Assembly: GCA_015478945.1 (NCBI GenBank)
Contig: JABUQX010113316.1
Coordinates: forward strand, 42,501 to 56,337
Direction: 5' to 3'
Length of the DNA stretch: 13,837 nucleotides
Source: Trachelipus rathkii
Lineage: Eukaryota > Arthropoda > Malacostraca > Isopoda > Trachelipodidae
Shown one piece after another: positions 1 through 7,365 of the stretch (positions are counted from its first letter, which is position 1; every line of letters starts with the position of its first letter). The notes below the pieces were generated by a model. The model was not told the DNA's origin. It made no database searches and saw only the letters and a list, made by a program, of their open reading frames with translations. A program made the translations under genes and the position numbers.

Positions 1-55
1 TGTATAAGGAGGGGGAGGCAGATAATCGACATGATTCATATATATTAGAGGTGTA

Positions 56-154
56 GCGGATAGTGATTTTTTCCTATCCGCGGATGCGGTATGCGGATGC
101 GGATAGTTAAAATCACTATCCGCGGATTGCGGATGCGGATAGCGGATAGTTAAG
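56..154. repeat. GCGGAT-type minisatellite with a perfect 15-bp inverted repeat
   Basis: The unit GCGGATGCGGATAG recurs (93-106 and 129-142), with shorter GCGGAT and TATCCGC pieces between. GCGGATAGTGATTTT at 56-70 is exactly complementary to AAAATCACTATCCGC at 109-123, so this stretch can fold into a 15-bp stem with a 38-nt loop. It is GC-rich and CpG-containing in an AT-rich setting. The repeats and pairing are seen directly; a function is not known. Confidence 0.8.
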
Positions 155-179
155 TTTTTAGGGTTTTATGCCAAAGTAA

Positions 180-360
180 TTTATATTTATTATATAATAT
201 ATATATTATATATATATTATATATATATATATATATATATGTAATTATAAGTGGTAATATTATTGATATTTATAATATATAGATATAGGTATATTAATAA
301 GTTATAGATATATTATATATATATTGCATTATATTTATATTTTATATATATATAATATTA
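180..360. repeat. (AT)n microsatellite and AT-rich low-complexity tract
   Basis: Almost pure TA/AT dinucleotide runs with short interruptions such as TTATTAT and GGTAATATTATTG. This is simple sequence with no coding content. Confidence 0.9.
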
Positions 361-606
361 TACCCGTGTTCCAGAGTGTAGGCGTCTTGGACCCAACTCC
401 TTTTGCACCCCACCAACCGTCTTTTCCAAAGCTCGCCACCCCAAGTTTGAAAAAAAGGTTTATATATATAATGTTTGAAGATTAAATAATTCTCAAAACT
501 ATGCTATAGGAAAACAATTAAGCTTCTGAGCCTTTCGGGACGAGTTTGCTTCTCTTTTCGTCGTTAATGAGATCTGCATTCAATGAAGAGACGCTCACTG
601 CTATAC
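361..606. other. Stretch without a recognisable feature
   Basis: A short, more balanced block (361-450, with a C-rich run around 400-450) is followed by ordinary AT-rich sequence. I see no ORF, RNA gene or repeat that can be supported. Confidence 0.5.
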
Positions 607-807
607 TTATTGAAGGGCATGCCTAAGAATTCCCCTGGTAACTTCTGAAATGTGGAAAACTTTTACAATTATCACGTCATAAAACAGTGGATCTTTATCT
701 GATTCCACATGTTTTCGCCTTTGATATTCTTCGATCAATGATAGAAGTGTCTTATTACACCTCTGAAAAAACTCTTCATCGCTGCTAGACACCAAAAGAA
801 CGTTCAT
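607..807 (-). CDS. Small unrecognised ORF, 66 codons, doubtful gene
   Basis: An ATG at 805-807 on the minus strand opens a frame of 66 residues ending in TAA at 607-609. The frame extends a little upstream without ATG until a TAG. The product starts MNVLLVSSSDEEFFQRC, then has a basic stretch (EEYQRRK) and a hydrophobic YDVIIVK strand. The composition is protein-like rather than low-complexity. I do not recognise the family and see no signal peptide, membrane segment or motif. Nothing around it suggests a promoter or partner gene. A frame of this length is expected by chance in several places in a window this size. It could be a stray ORF, an exon fragment or a relic. Confidence 0.2.
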   Translation of the reverse strand: MNVLLVSSSDEEFFQRCNKTLLSLIEEYQRRKHVESDKDPLFYDVIIVKVFHISEVTRGILRHALQ

Positions 808-917
808 TGGTTTCAGCAATGATATGCGCTAACAGATGGTAAATTTGTGTGTTGTTTCTGTGATCTTTTGCTTTTTTATTTGGCTGGTGATATTTCTGTC
901 TTTAAAATAAGGGGAAG

Positions 918-2410
918 ATCCAATATTCGGTTCACGCTTAGCCCAATTTCCCCCCCGCTTCCCTAAAAATGGACTATAAAATTTCGGAGGAAATTTTCAT
1001 CGATTTGACTCTAGTACACAACCACAAACTGTAGCTCTTTTTTTGGCCCTCTAAAAACGTTGATTTCCGGTGTTTTTCGGGCTATGGACTATAGTTATTC
1101 TGTTTCAGAATTTTTAATTTTTCAACCATGTTTTTTGAAACATTTTCTGAAATCAACTCCCAGAAATTTTTTTTTGAAATGACTTCAAACTTGAATATGC
1201 ATAGATGGGTCCAGCTTGTTTTAAGTCTAAAATATTTTTTTGATTTTTTTGAGCTTTGTGCTCAGCGCGTATTAATTTAATTCAAGAACACTTTTTTTTT
1301 TTTATTTTAAGAATAGTTTAATAGTTTTCGATAGGTATTTTTTTTTTTTGTTTCGGGTGGGCGAAGTGGATGAAATTTTTCGAGGACTTATGTAGTCGGG
1401 AGGATGGGCAGATTTCTGTTACTCGTGAGTAATGATTTCTTTTATATATGCACTGTTAGTTGTTGGGATTGTTCTTGGAATCAAAATTTAAGAAATTTTC
1501 AAGTTATTTTAGAAATGTTTTTTAAAATGTTTTCTTTTGAGTATAGCTAGAAGTTTTTCCGTAAGTAATGAAAGATGGCTCAAGGCTCGACTGGATAAGA
1601 GCCCTTGATGATTTTGTTTGTTGATCGACGAGTAAAAAAAATATCTCAATATTTCACTTTTTTCAAACGTTGGTGATTTATTTGGGAAAAGTGTAAAGTT
1701 GAGTCACATTTTTTTTTTTCTGAGCTTCGTATTCTGAATCAACCCCATTCTAAAAATGTTCTGGCTTGTGTATAGTTCGGCGTGGTCAAATGATGCATCT
1801 TTTTACTTAGATAATTTTTTTGTATATTACAAAAGAAATTTTTTTTTAGAAATTTCCAAAAATCATTTTTTTTGAAATTTTTTTTCCAAGAACAATCCAA
1901 ACATAATGCACATACAAATAATTATCAAGTAAAAAGTGCCATTCTGCGACTATATAAGTCCCTGAAAATTTCATCCACTTCACCCGGAACAGAAAAAAAA
2001 AAATTATTGCAATTTTTCATTATAATTCCCAAAAAAGTGTGTTTTGAATTGATACAACGCTGAGCACAAAACTCAAAAAATCAAAACAAATATATTCATG
2101 ACCTTTTGTAGGTAATTGAATCGCATCTATGCATATTTCATGTTTGAAGTCATTTCGAAAAACAATTCTGGGACGATTTGAAAAATGTTTGTCAAAAAAC
2201 CTGGGTTTTGAAAAATTGAAAATTCCAAAAAGAATGAACTAATAGACAACAGAATAATAGCTCTAAAACGACGCGACCTCTTAGAGGGTAAAAAAACTAG
2301 CAGTTTGAACAGTCGTTTAATTAGGGTCAAAATCGGCTGAAAATTCCGATTTTATGTTTCATTTTTTTTTTTTTTGGGGGGGGAATTGGGTACAGCCCAG
2401 AGCAATATTT
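918..2410. repeat. Large imperfect palindrome (foldback-like), two arms of ~0.7 kb
   Basis: The left arm (about 918-1656) and right arm (about 1691-2410) are diverged reverse complements in collinear order. Paired anchors run from outside to inside: CCCAATT plus C-run (about 943-957) with G-run plus AATTGGG (about 2377-2392); 1176-1190 with 2142-2156; 1195-1207 with 2124-2136; 1251-1267 with 2058-2074; 1363-1379 with 1965-1981; 1466-1480 with 1884-1898; then weaker matches to about 1656/1691. The midpoint stays near 1665-1685 with small indels, so only about 35 nt (1657-1690) remain as a loop. No transposase frame or clear target-site duplication is visible. A foldback or MITE-like element, or an old inverted duplication, would fit. 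Confidence 0.8.
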
Positions 2411-2604
2411 CTGGCTTTAGCAGGCATTTCATCACATAGGCATGCTTAGTAAATTTTGACCAATTCCTGTAAAACACGTGGTTCAAGAAATTTGTTTTGT
2501 TATCGATTTTAGAAAGTTGGCTATTTGCACTGGTCATCTTTTGGCAGAGTTTTGCAATCTATATTATGATGTTTCTGTTCATCCTTGACAGTCCCTTTTT
2601 ACTT
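2411..2604. other. AT-rich spacer, nothing recognised
   Basis: Ordinary unique-looking sequence between the palindrome and the next microsatellite. One minus-strand frame crosses it, but that frame runs into the poly-A/G edge of the palindrome and has no coding character. Confidence 0.4.
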
Positions 2605-2642
2605 TAAAAAAAAAAAATATATAGTATATCCTATATATATAG

Positions 2643-2710
<68 letters not shown>

Positions 2711-2749
2711 TTTATATACCATATATAATATATATAGTATATATATATC
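2605..2749. repeat. Poly-A followed by (AT)n microsatellite
   Basis: A run of A (about 2605-2617) passes into long TA dinucleotide runs with a few TATAC/TAGTAT interruptions. This is simple sequence. Confidence 0.9.
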
Positions 2750-2784
2750 AAGATAGTGAACCACGTTTCTCCATAATTCCATAG

Positions 2785-3581
2785 TGAATTCATTCAGCGA
2801 GAGCCTAGTTATAGGAAAACAGTTGAAAATTGAAGGATTTTTGGTTTGGAGGTGGACGAATCGTTTCATGGAAGGAATTAATCAATTGAAGAAGTGGATT
2901 GAAGAGGTAATATAGATTATTATTATTATATAGTATATATATATATATATTATATTATGATATTAATATATATATATATTAAAATCTAAAATCCTTATAA
3001 AACAGTACTAAAGATAGTAGCATTTTTATTTAGAACACATTTCTCTGTTTTAGATATTTTGCTCTCTTCTCTCTCTCTCTCTCTCCTTCTCTCTCCTCTC
3101 TCTCTCCTCTCTCTTTCTCCTCTCTTCTCTCCTCTCTCTCTCTTCGTCTCTCTCTCTCTCTCTCTCTCTCCTAATCAGCTTCTCACTCGTGATTTTAACT
3201 TTTCTTAAATTTATTCTAGAAAAGACAACCTGTCACTATAATACGTTCTTTTGACACATGTGGCTACTAGTCAACCATATATATTTATAATATATAGTAT
3301 ATATTATATATATAGTATTATATTATATGTATATGTATTATATTATATAAGTATTAGTATATATAATATAGGATATGATATTATATATATAGCTATTATT
3401 TATTATATTAGTAGTAGTTATATATATATATCAGTAGGAGGACCTTATTGATGAAACGATTGTGCACATTTTGAAGATAACTATCTATTTTGCAAATTTC
3501 ATAAAGGTTACGATTTATAGCTAATTGCTCTTTATTTTTTTTGTGCAGTGGGTGGAAGGAGAACTTAGCAACATTTACTGA
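2785..3581 (+). CDS. Candidate 3' end of an unrecognised gene in three exons
   Basis: Three plus-strand blocks join in one frame. Block 1 (2785-2906) follows a pyrimidine-containing acceptor ending CATAG and stops at donor GAAGAG|GTAATA; it encodes a helical stretch including RWTNRFMEGINQLKKWIEE. Block 2 (3438-3506, after CAGTAG, donor AAG|GTTACG) reads EDLIDETIVHILKITIYF and five more residues. Block 3 (3549-3581) follows a very good acceptor, a T-run then GTGCAG, and ends WVEGELSNIY with TGA at 3579-3581. Both junctions are phase 0. The first intron (531 nt) holds AT and TC microsatellites. The second would be only 42 nt, unusually short. An AATAAA lies at 3785-3790. I do not recognise the protein, and the upstream exons are not evident. 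It may be a relic or a chance alignment of splice-like sites. Confidence 0.22.
2918..2990. repeat. AT microsatellite
   Basis: TTATTATTA leading into (TA)n runs, lying inside the first putative intron of the candidate gene. Confidence 0.85.
3059..3172. repeat. (TC)n microsatellite
   Basis: About 110 nt of almost pure CT/TC repeats with occasional CCTT or TTCG interruptions. The run is a purine/pyrimidine strand-asymmetric tract (GA-rich on the minus strand). A splice-acceptor-like pyrimidine tract ending TTCTAG (AG 3218-3219) follows. It is followed by only 16 open codons before TAG at 3268-3270, so I do not call an exon there. Confidence 0.95.
3272..3431. repeat. AT-rich microsatellite tract
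   Basis: Degenerate TATA/TATTA/TAGTA repeats. Any frame translated here is tyrosine/isoleucine low complexity and not a gene. Confidence 0.85.
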
Positions 3582-4200
3582 ATGAATAGTATAAGTGTAT
3601 GCAAATATTTGAAATAGAAAAAGGGATAGAGGGAGAGCTAGTTCGTATAGGTACAGAAAACCGCTTTTAAAAAAAAAAAACCATTAAACAGTAGGACTAA
3701 TCCTTGGCCCAAGCAATTGGCGGCTTAAGTTTGAGCGGTATTTTAGAGTATTCATAATTTTCTTTGACAATGTTATTAAAGTTGAATAAAATGTTTAGAA
3801 ATACTATACCATATAGATACGAATAATATCTTATAACAAAAAATATGTTTTGATAAGAAGAAATAAAATAATATGTAGAGATAACTCTATATGCGTTGTC
3901 CATTCTAAATATTGAAAAATTAAACACTACGAAGTATATAATTATTTGAGAATATATATATATTTAGGTCATAGAATTAACAATAGAAAACGGTTCAAAT
4001 AAAAAAAAAGTATTAATTTAATGGGACTGTCGAACTCAAGTATGTATTATATAGTATAATAGTAATATATAGACCAACAATTATATATAGTATTTTTATT
4101 AAACATGAATATATATATATATTCTTTTATATATAGATCACATAGCTCGTACATGTTCATTTGATGCGGAGTATTGTAAACTATGGTTATATATATTTTT
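3582..4200. other. AT-rich non-coding stretch
   Basis: It contains an A-run (about 3668-3680), an AATAAA hexamer at 3785-3790 and short AT microsatellite pieces around 3950-3962, 4045-4065 and 4108-4135. A 76-codon minus-strand frame at 3697-3927 is Phe/Tyr/Ile/Asn-rich, as expected from AT-rich DNA. No gene is supported. Confidence 0.5.
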
Positions 4201-4236
4201 TATCTTTTTGCTTGAGAGAACTGCTTTCCTGGACAG

Positions 4237-4482
4237 CATGTGGATATTATGGCCTAGAGGTGATCTTTTTTGAAGAGCACTGGAGAACGAGTTTCGAAGG
4301 CAAAATGGCAACGAAGATCTAGTTCGGGAGCTGATCGAGGTGGAAACCCTACCTGAGTTAAGTACTCGTAGTGACTAGCATCGGGAAACCTTGATTGCTC
4401 TGAGGATCAAGAGTTATCTGGGCAGCCAGAAGGAGGAAAATCGCTGGTCCACTGACAGGTCGAAAGCCCTATATGGGAGATG
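4237..4482 (+). pseudogene. Coding-like block with two in-frame stops, unrecognised
   Basis: One plus-strand frame reads for 82 codons from an ATG at 4238-4240, interrupted only by TGA (4271-4273) and TAG (4376-4378). The product between the stops is charged and helix-like (for example NEDLVRELIEVETLPEL). The part after TAG continues in the same style (ETLIALRIKSYLGSQKEE). GC content is well above the flanking AT microsatellites. The block begins right after a good acceptor, a pyrimidine tract then GGACAG (AG 4235-4236). It ends at a donor, GATG|GTAAAT (GT 4483-4484). It could be a decayed exon, or a relic of a retroelement structural protein, which such Glu/Arg/Leu helices resemble. I cannot assign a family. 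Coding origin is inferred from composition and frame. Confidence 0.4.
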
Positions 4483-4485
4483 GTA

Positions 4486-4533
4486 AATAATATTTATATT
4501 ATAATATAAGTATATACTATAGTAATACTATAT

Positions 4534-4578
<45 letters not shown>

Positions 4579-4680
4579 ATATATATTATATATATATATA
4601 TCACTATATAATATTTATATTTACTATATTTTGGCATTGATTGTGTGCATGTATATATTAGTATATATATATATATATCG
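4486..4680. repeat. (AT)n microsatellite
   Basis: Long TA runs broken by a short unique piece around 4621-4655. Confidence 0.9.
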
Positions 4681-4692
4681 TAGTTTGTTATA

Positions 4693-4720
4693 TAGAGAGA
4701 GAGAGAGGAGAGAGAGAGAG
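4693..4720. repeat. (GA)n microsatellite
   Basis: GAGAGA run with one GGAG interruption. It is followed by a GC-richer piece (4721-4755) that reads without stop on the plus strand (EAARVLKSCWSRIY) before TAG. That piece may be another fragment of the coding-like mosaic, but it is too short to call. Confidence 0.9.
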
Positions 4721-4753
4721 GCGGCACGAGTACTAAAAAGCTGCTGGAGTCGC

Positions 4754-4848
4754 ATATATTAGTATATATATTATATTATATATATATAGATCAATAATTA
4801 TTAGTATTATATAATAGGTATTTATATAGTATAATATTATATATTATA

Positions 4849-4886
<38 letters not shown>

Positions 4887-4900
4887 TAATATATATTGGT
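4754..4900. repeat. (AT)n microsatellite
   Basis: TATATA runs with short interruptions, separating the coding-like blocks on either side. Confidence 0.9.
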
Positions 4901-4921
4901 AAAAGTCCAGTTTCTGTTCAG

Positions 4922-5057
4922 GACTCAATTTTGGAGGAATTGATGACTGTCGTTAGACTAGCCTCAGTGCGAATCGTGGGGGTACGACGCTGTTGGATAG
5001 ACTCGGAAAGAGAGCCTATTTTTCTGAATTATGATGGTGTGGAGCTCGACTTGATTG
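4922..5057 (+). CDS. Candidate internal exon, 136 nt, unrecognised protein
   Basis: After an acceptor with pyrimidine tract CAGTTTCTGTTCAG (AG 4920-4921), the frame is open through GACTCA to a donor ATTG|GTAACC (GT 5058-5059) and on to a TAA at about 5084. The product is protein-like: DSILEELMTVVRLASVRIV, then a Cys/Trp-containing segment (VRRCWIDSEREPIF), then NYDGVELDLI. GC content is higher than on either side, where (AT)n precedes and T-rich sequence follows. Its start phase does not match the end phase of 4237-4482, so the two cannot be joined directly. An intermediate exon, or an unrelated origin, would be needed. I do not recognise the domain. It may be a real exon, a relic or chance. 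Confidence 0.3.
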
Positions 5058-5084
5058 GTAACCTATTAGCTATCATTTTTTTTT

Positions 5085-5935
5085 AAAAACTTGTATAGAG
5101 ATTGTTTACGAATTGTTTAGTTAGTCCAATAATTAGCTTTTTCTGAGAATGAGTAATAAGATGTCATAGATGTATGGCTTTATTTTATTTTTTATTTTTA
5201 TTTTTTAATTATTTTAGTATTTAAATATTATAAGACTTAGACTATGATAGAATAAATATAATACAAAAGCCGTGTAAGTCGATCTAACTGAATTAATTAA
5301 AACTTATATAAAGTTAACATAGACGGCCTCTTAGTCCAGGTTTATTAAGTTTTTTTCCAATTCTGTTAGATTAAGTTACACGAATAAAAAACGATGTTTT
5401 CATGCACGTTCCACCCAGCAGTATAACAACTCTCCAAAAATAGAGATTTGCGTTTGTCATCACAGATATATAGCATAGGGTGAGCTGATACTCAGAGATC
5501 GAGTATATATGCTACAATAAGACATGTACAGAACGAGTCGGTTACTCACACGTAGTATAAAGCTTAGTCTCTCACACACATTAGAGACGACGTTTACTGG
5601 AAAGAGTTCGTTATAATTAAATTGTGCATATATACGTGTGTGTGTCACGGCGCACTCTCTATATCATTTGAGGTGGGCAGTTGTGTATATAGACGTGATG
5701 ATTTATTTAGATACAGTATACTCTCTCTATCTGAAGGGCTGGCCTTAAATTTCTTTTGATAGTCTGATGAAATATTTTTGTAGAGCATCATATCTGTTTA
5801 TTGGCTATTATTTTCTATTGATTATATAATAATATAGAATGCTCTCAGCGCTCCTATCTATAGTACAGCTGACGATAGTACGAGGTGGTGGTGGTTCTTG
5901 TATCCAGAGTAGACGTAGATTAGTATCATGAATTT
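5085..5935. other. AT-rich stretch without a supported gene
   Basis: T-rich and A-rich runs occupy 5085-5290. From 5400 the base composition is more balanced. A plus-strand frame without ATG is open from 5568 to TGA at 5757-5759 (63 codons), preceded by an acceptor-like CTTAG, and contains DVYWKEFVIIK and several Cys. A 62-codon minus-strand frame overlaps at 5460-5648. Neither is distinguishable from chance. A short (GT)n run lies at 5635-5645. Confidence 0.4.
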
Positions 5936-6010
5936 ATATATATATTATATATATATGGTGTAGTATATATATATATATATATCTATTATATATAATATTA
6001 TATATATAGT
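5936..6010. repeat. (AT)n microsatellite
   Basis: TATATA runs with one GGTGTAG interruption. Confidence 0.9.
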
Positions 6011-6021
6011 ATTGCTATCGG

Positions 6022-6159
6022 ATGTGCCGGTTTTTGGCTCTATTTCAAACGGGAAGTCGTCGCAAAAGACTGGATCTGAGTGATGTTGCAAGCCTGACGA
6101 TAGAAAATGTTGCACAAAGGCAACATTTTGCCAACGATTGTGGTTTTTGTGACGTGTGA
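6022..6159 (+). CDS. Very small ORF (45 codons), doubtful
   Basis: An ATG at 6022-6024 opens 45 codons to TGA at 6157-6159. The product is mixed and hydrophilic, with a basic patch (SRRKRLDLSD) followed by VASLTIENVAQRQHFAND. An equally protein-like frame lies on the opposite strand (5945-6166), so at most one of them is real. A perfect hairpin sits inside. I recognise no family and see no convincing splice sites. Confidence 0.15.
   Translation: MCRFLALFQTGSRRKRLDLSDVASLTIENVAQRQHFANDCGFCDV
6104..6129. repeat. Perfect hairpin, 10-bp stem with 6-nt loop
   Basis: AAAATGTTGC (6104-6113) and GCAACATTTT (6120-6129) are exact reverse complements around ACAAAG. The first 15 nt, AAAATGTTGCACAAA, recur exactly at 8012-8026 without the second half of the hairpin. 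It could be a terminator-like or protein-binding palindrome, or chance. Confidence 0.7.
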
Positions 6160-6217
6160 TACGCAAAGTATAGGGATTAATTAAGGTCGGTTAGAGCCGA
6201 ATTTAAGGTCTGAAAGA

Positions 6218-6350
6218 CCAATTTTTCTGGAGTTTGTTAACGTCTATCCTTGGGGTTTTAAACCCCCTCAAAAGGGGGGTATTTGGTTCCTGAAAGTTTT
6301 AATGATCGGGTAAATCATTTCTGGATGAGTCATTCCGATTTATCGAAGGC
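6218..6350 (+). repeat. Copy 1 of a dispersed direct repeat
   Basis: It is collinear with 7783-7890 by eye. Shared landmarks in order are a CAAT..TTCT piece, GGAGTTT (6229-6235), GTCT, a G-run, AAACCCC, CAAAA/AAAAGGG, ATTTG, a TTTTAA block and GATTTA..AAGGC. Within it lie GGGGTTTTAAACCCC (6252-6266) and CCCCCTCAAAAGGGGGG (6263-6279), two overlapping alternatives for base pairing. The family is not recognised. Confidence 0.5.
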
Positions 6351-6386
6351 CTTTTACCCCTAAATACGGTTTTAAATCGTCTTTCC

Positions 6387-6662
6387 CTATGTGTTGCTGG
6401 TTGGCTTAATACCTTGAAATCCTAATCGAAAGAAATAATTACCTATAATTAAACATTCGATTAATCGCGTAGTATCCATGAAAATCGTTATGCAAATGAC
6501 GTCACAGGACAAACCAGGCTGGTTTTCAGTTGGTTCTAGCATTTCTAGCACCGCATTAATATTTGAGGGAGCTAGGTGGCCCGCAGGCATTCTAGGTGCT
6601 AGGCTCCGTATACGAGATTGACTCAACCTTCCACGACATACACAAGAGTTTTTGTGTCGCAT
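6387..6662 (-). CDS. Unrecognised 91-codon ORF, doubtful
   Basis: An ATG at 6660-6662 on the minus strand opens 91 codons. The N-terminal half is basic and Cys/Pro-containing (CVCRGRLSQSRIRSLAPR). The middle is acidic (AVLEMLEPTENQPG). The C-terminal third is hydrophobic, including CLIIGNYFFRLGF. There is no signal peptide, no clear membrane helix and no known motif. It lies between the two copies of the dispersed repeat. It overlaps an octamer/CRE-like site, which argues that part of this DNA might be regulatory rather than coding. It could be a chance ORF or part of an unidentified mobile element. Confidence 0.2.
   Translation of the reverse strand: MRHKNSCVCRGRLSQSRIRSLAPRMPAGHLAPSNINAVLEMLEPTENQPGLSCDVICITIFMDTTRLIECLIIGNYFFRLGFQGIKPTSNT
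6490..6504. promoter_or_regulatory. Overlapping octamer (ATGCAAAT) and palindromic CRE (TGACGTCA)
   Basis: ATGCAAAT at 6490-6497 shares its last T with TGACGTCA at 6497-6504. The first is the consensus of POU-domain (Oct) factors and the second is the full CREB/ATF site. The two consensus matches are seen directly; that they act as a control element is an inference, since no promoter or transcript start can be located nearby. Confidence 0.35.
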
Positions 6663-6699
6663 TAGTTATGTTTTAGGTATGCGAGTTTGATTTCCGAAG

Positions 6700-6894
6700 G
6701 TGTTTGAAGAATCGCGGAGCATGCGTCTTTGGTGTAAGGTGTGTGCGGAGCACCGCTCTACACCTCGAGCCAATATATATGTAATTTTTTCGAATTGTCA
6801 ACTACTGGAGCGCATACTGTCGTACCCTATGACTTGTCAGAAGGGTCTAAGCGAATCGAGACTCCCGGTTTACTCAGAGAGAGACACAGTGTGA
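6700..6894 (+). CDS. Small unrecognised ORF with a compact hairpin, doubtful
   Basis: The frame is open over 64 codons with the first ATG at 6721-6723 and stop TGA at 6892-6894. The product has a Cys-x2-Cys followed by His (LWCKVCAEHRSTP), a short hydrophobic stretch (ANIYVIFSNC) and a polar tail. Two Cys and one His are too few to call a zinc finger. The DNA at 6731-6764 folds as GGTGTA with TACACC enclosing GTGC/GCAC, so the sequence may be structured RNA or chance rather than coding. Confidence 0.18.
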   Translation: MFEESRSMRLWCKVCAEHRSTPRANIYVIFSNCQLLERILSYPMTCQKGLSESRLPVYSERDTV

Positions 6895-7228
6895 TCGCAC
6901 ACAGCCTTTAATAGAACAGACTGGTGTTGCGGGCTGCCATATGCAGGTATAAATTGTCTAGGTTTTTAGGTTTTTTCGTATGTTAAGGTATCATTTCAAA
7001 CTTGCCACCGTGGTTGTTGAAGTCTGTATACGCCCTATCTCCCCTGAGACGACTTCTCTCACACGACAGAGCCACCAGGCTCCAAAGGGGGAGCGGGGTC
7101 CTGAGGCACGTCAAACCATGGAGTGAAATGTTGTGACATATAGGCTGAATTTGGAGTCGATAGCGTTAGCCGAATAGAATGAAGTGAAATAGAGTAATGA
7201 GTTTTAATTAAGTGGCGAAGAAATTGGG
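6895..7228. other. Stretch without a recognisable gene
   Basis: Mixed-composition sequence. CATATGCAG|GTATAA around 6940-6950 resembles a splice donor but has no convincing exon. Minus-strand frames here are open mainly because they run into the neighbouring hexamer repeat. Confidence 0.4.
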
Positions 7229-7268
7229 CCGGGAGCCGGAGCCGGAGCCGGAGCCCGGAGCCGGAGGA
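7229..7268. repeat. GGAGCC hexamer microsatellite, cluster 1
   Basis: CCGGGAGCCGGAGCCGGAGCC and its continuation are tandem GGAGCC/GAGCCG units. A hexamer keeps every frame open, which creates spurious Arg-Leu, Pro-Ala and Gly-Ser ORFs on the minus strand. A second cluster lies about 290 bp downstream. Confidence 0.85.
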
Positions 7269-7290
7269 GCCAGACAGTATTTCTGGCTCC
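7266..7290. repeat. Perfect hairpin, 9-bp stem
   Basis: GGAGCCAGA (7266-7274) and TCTGGCTCC (7282-7290) are exact complements with a 7-nt loop. The left half is continuous with the GGAGCC cluster, so the hairpin may come from an inverted hexamer unit. Confidence 0.65.
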
Positions 7291-7365
7291 AGCTGCATAT
7301 TGAGTCAGAAGAGGTGTCTTTATCATATGTTTAAAAAGCAACGCACGTAATGCTTTTATTTTTAG

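Noticed and set aside
1872..2330. Open frames at 1872-2063 (plus) and 2127-2330 (minus)
   Set aside because: Both lie in the right arm of the palindrome, translate T/A-rich DNA as Phe/Lys/Leu strings, and are not preserved as frames in the left arm.
3251..3451. Tyr/Ile-rich 66-codon plus-strand frame
   Set aside because: It is read through an AT microsatellite, so low complexity explains it.
4722..4731. GGCACGAG, which looks like a cDNA-library adaptor end
   Set aside because: Only eight bases match, and the flanks continue naturally with GA repeat and unique sequence, so vector contamination is not supported.
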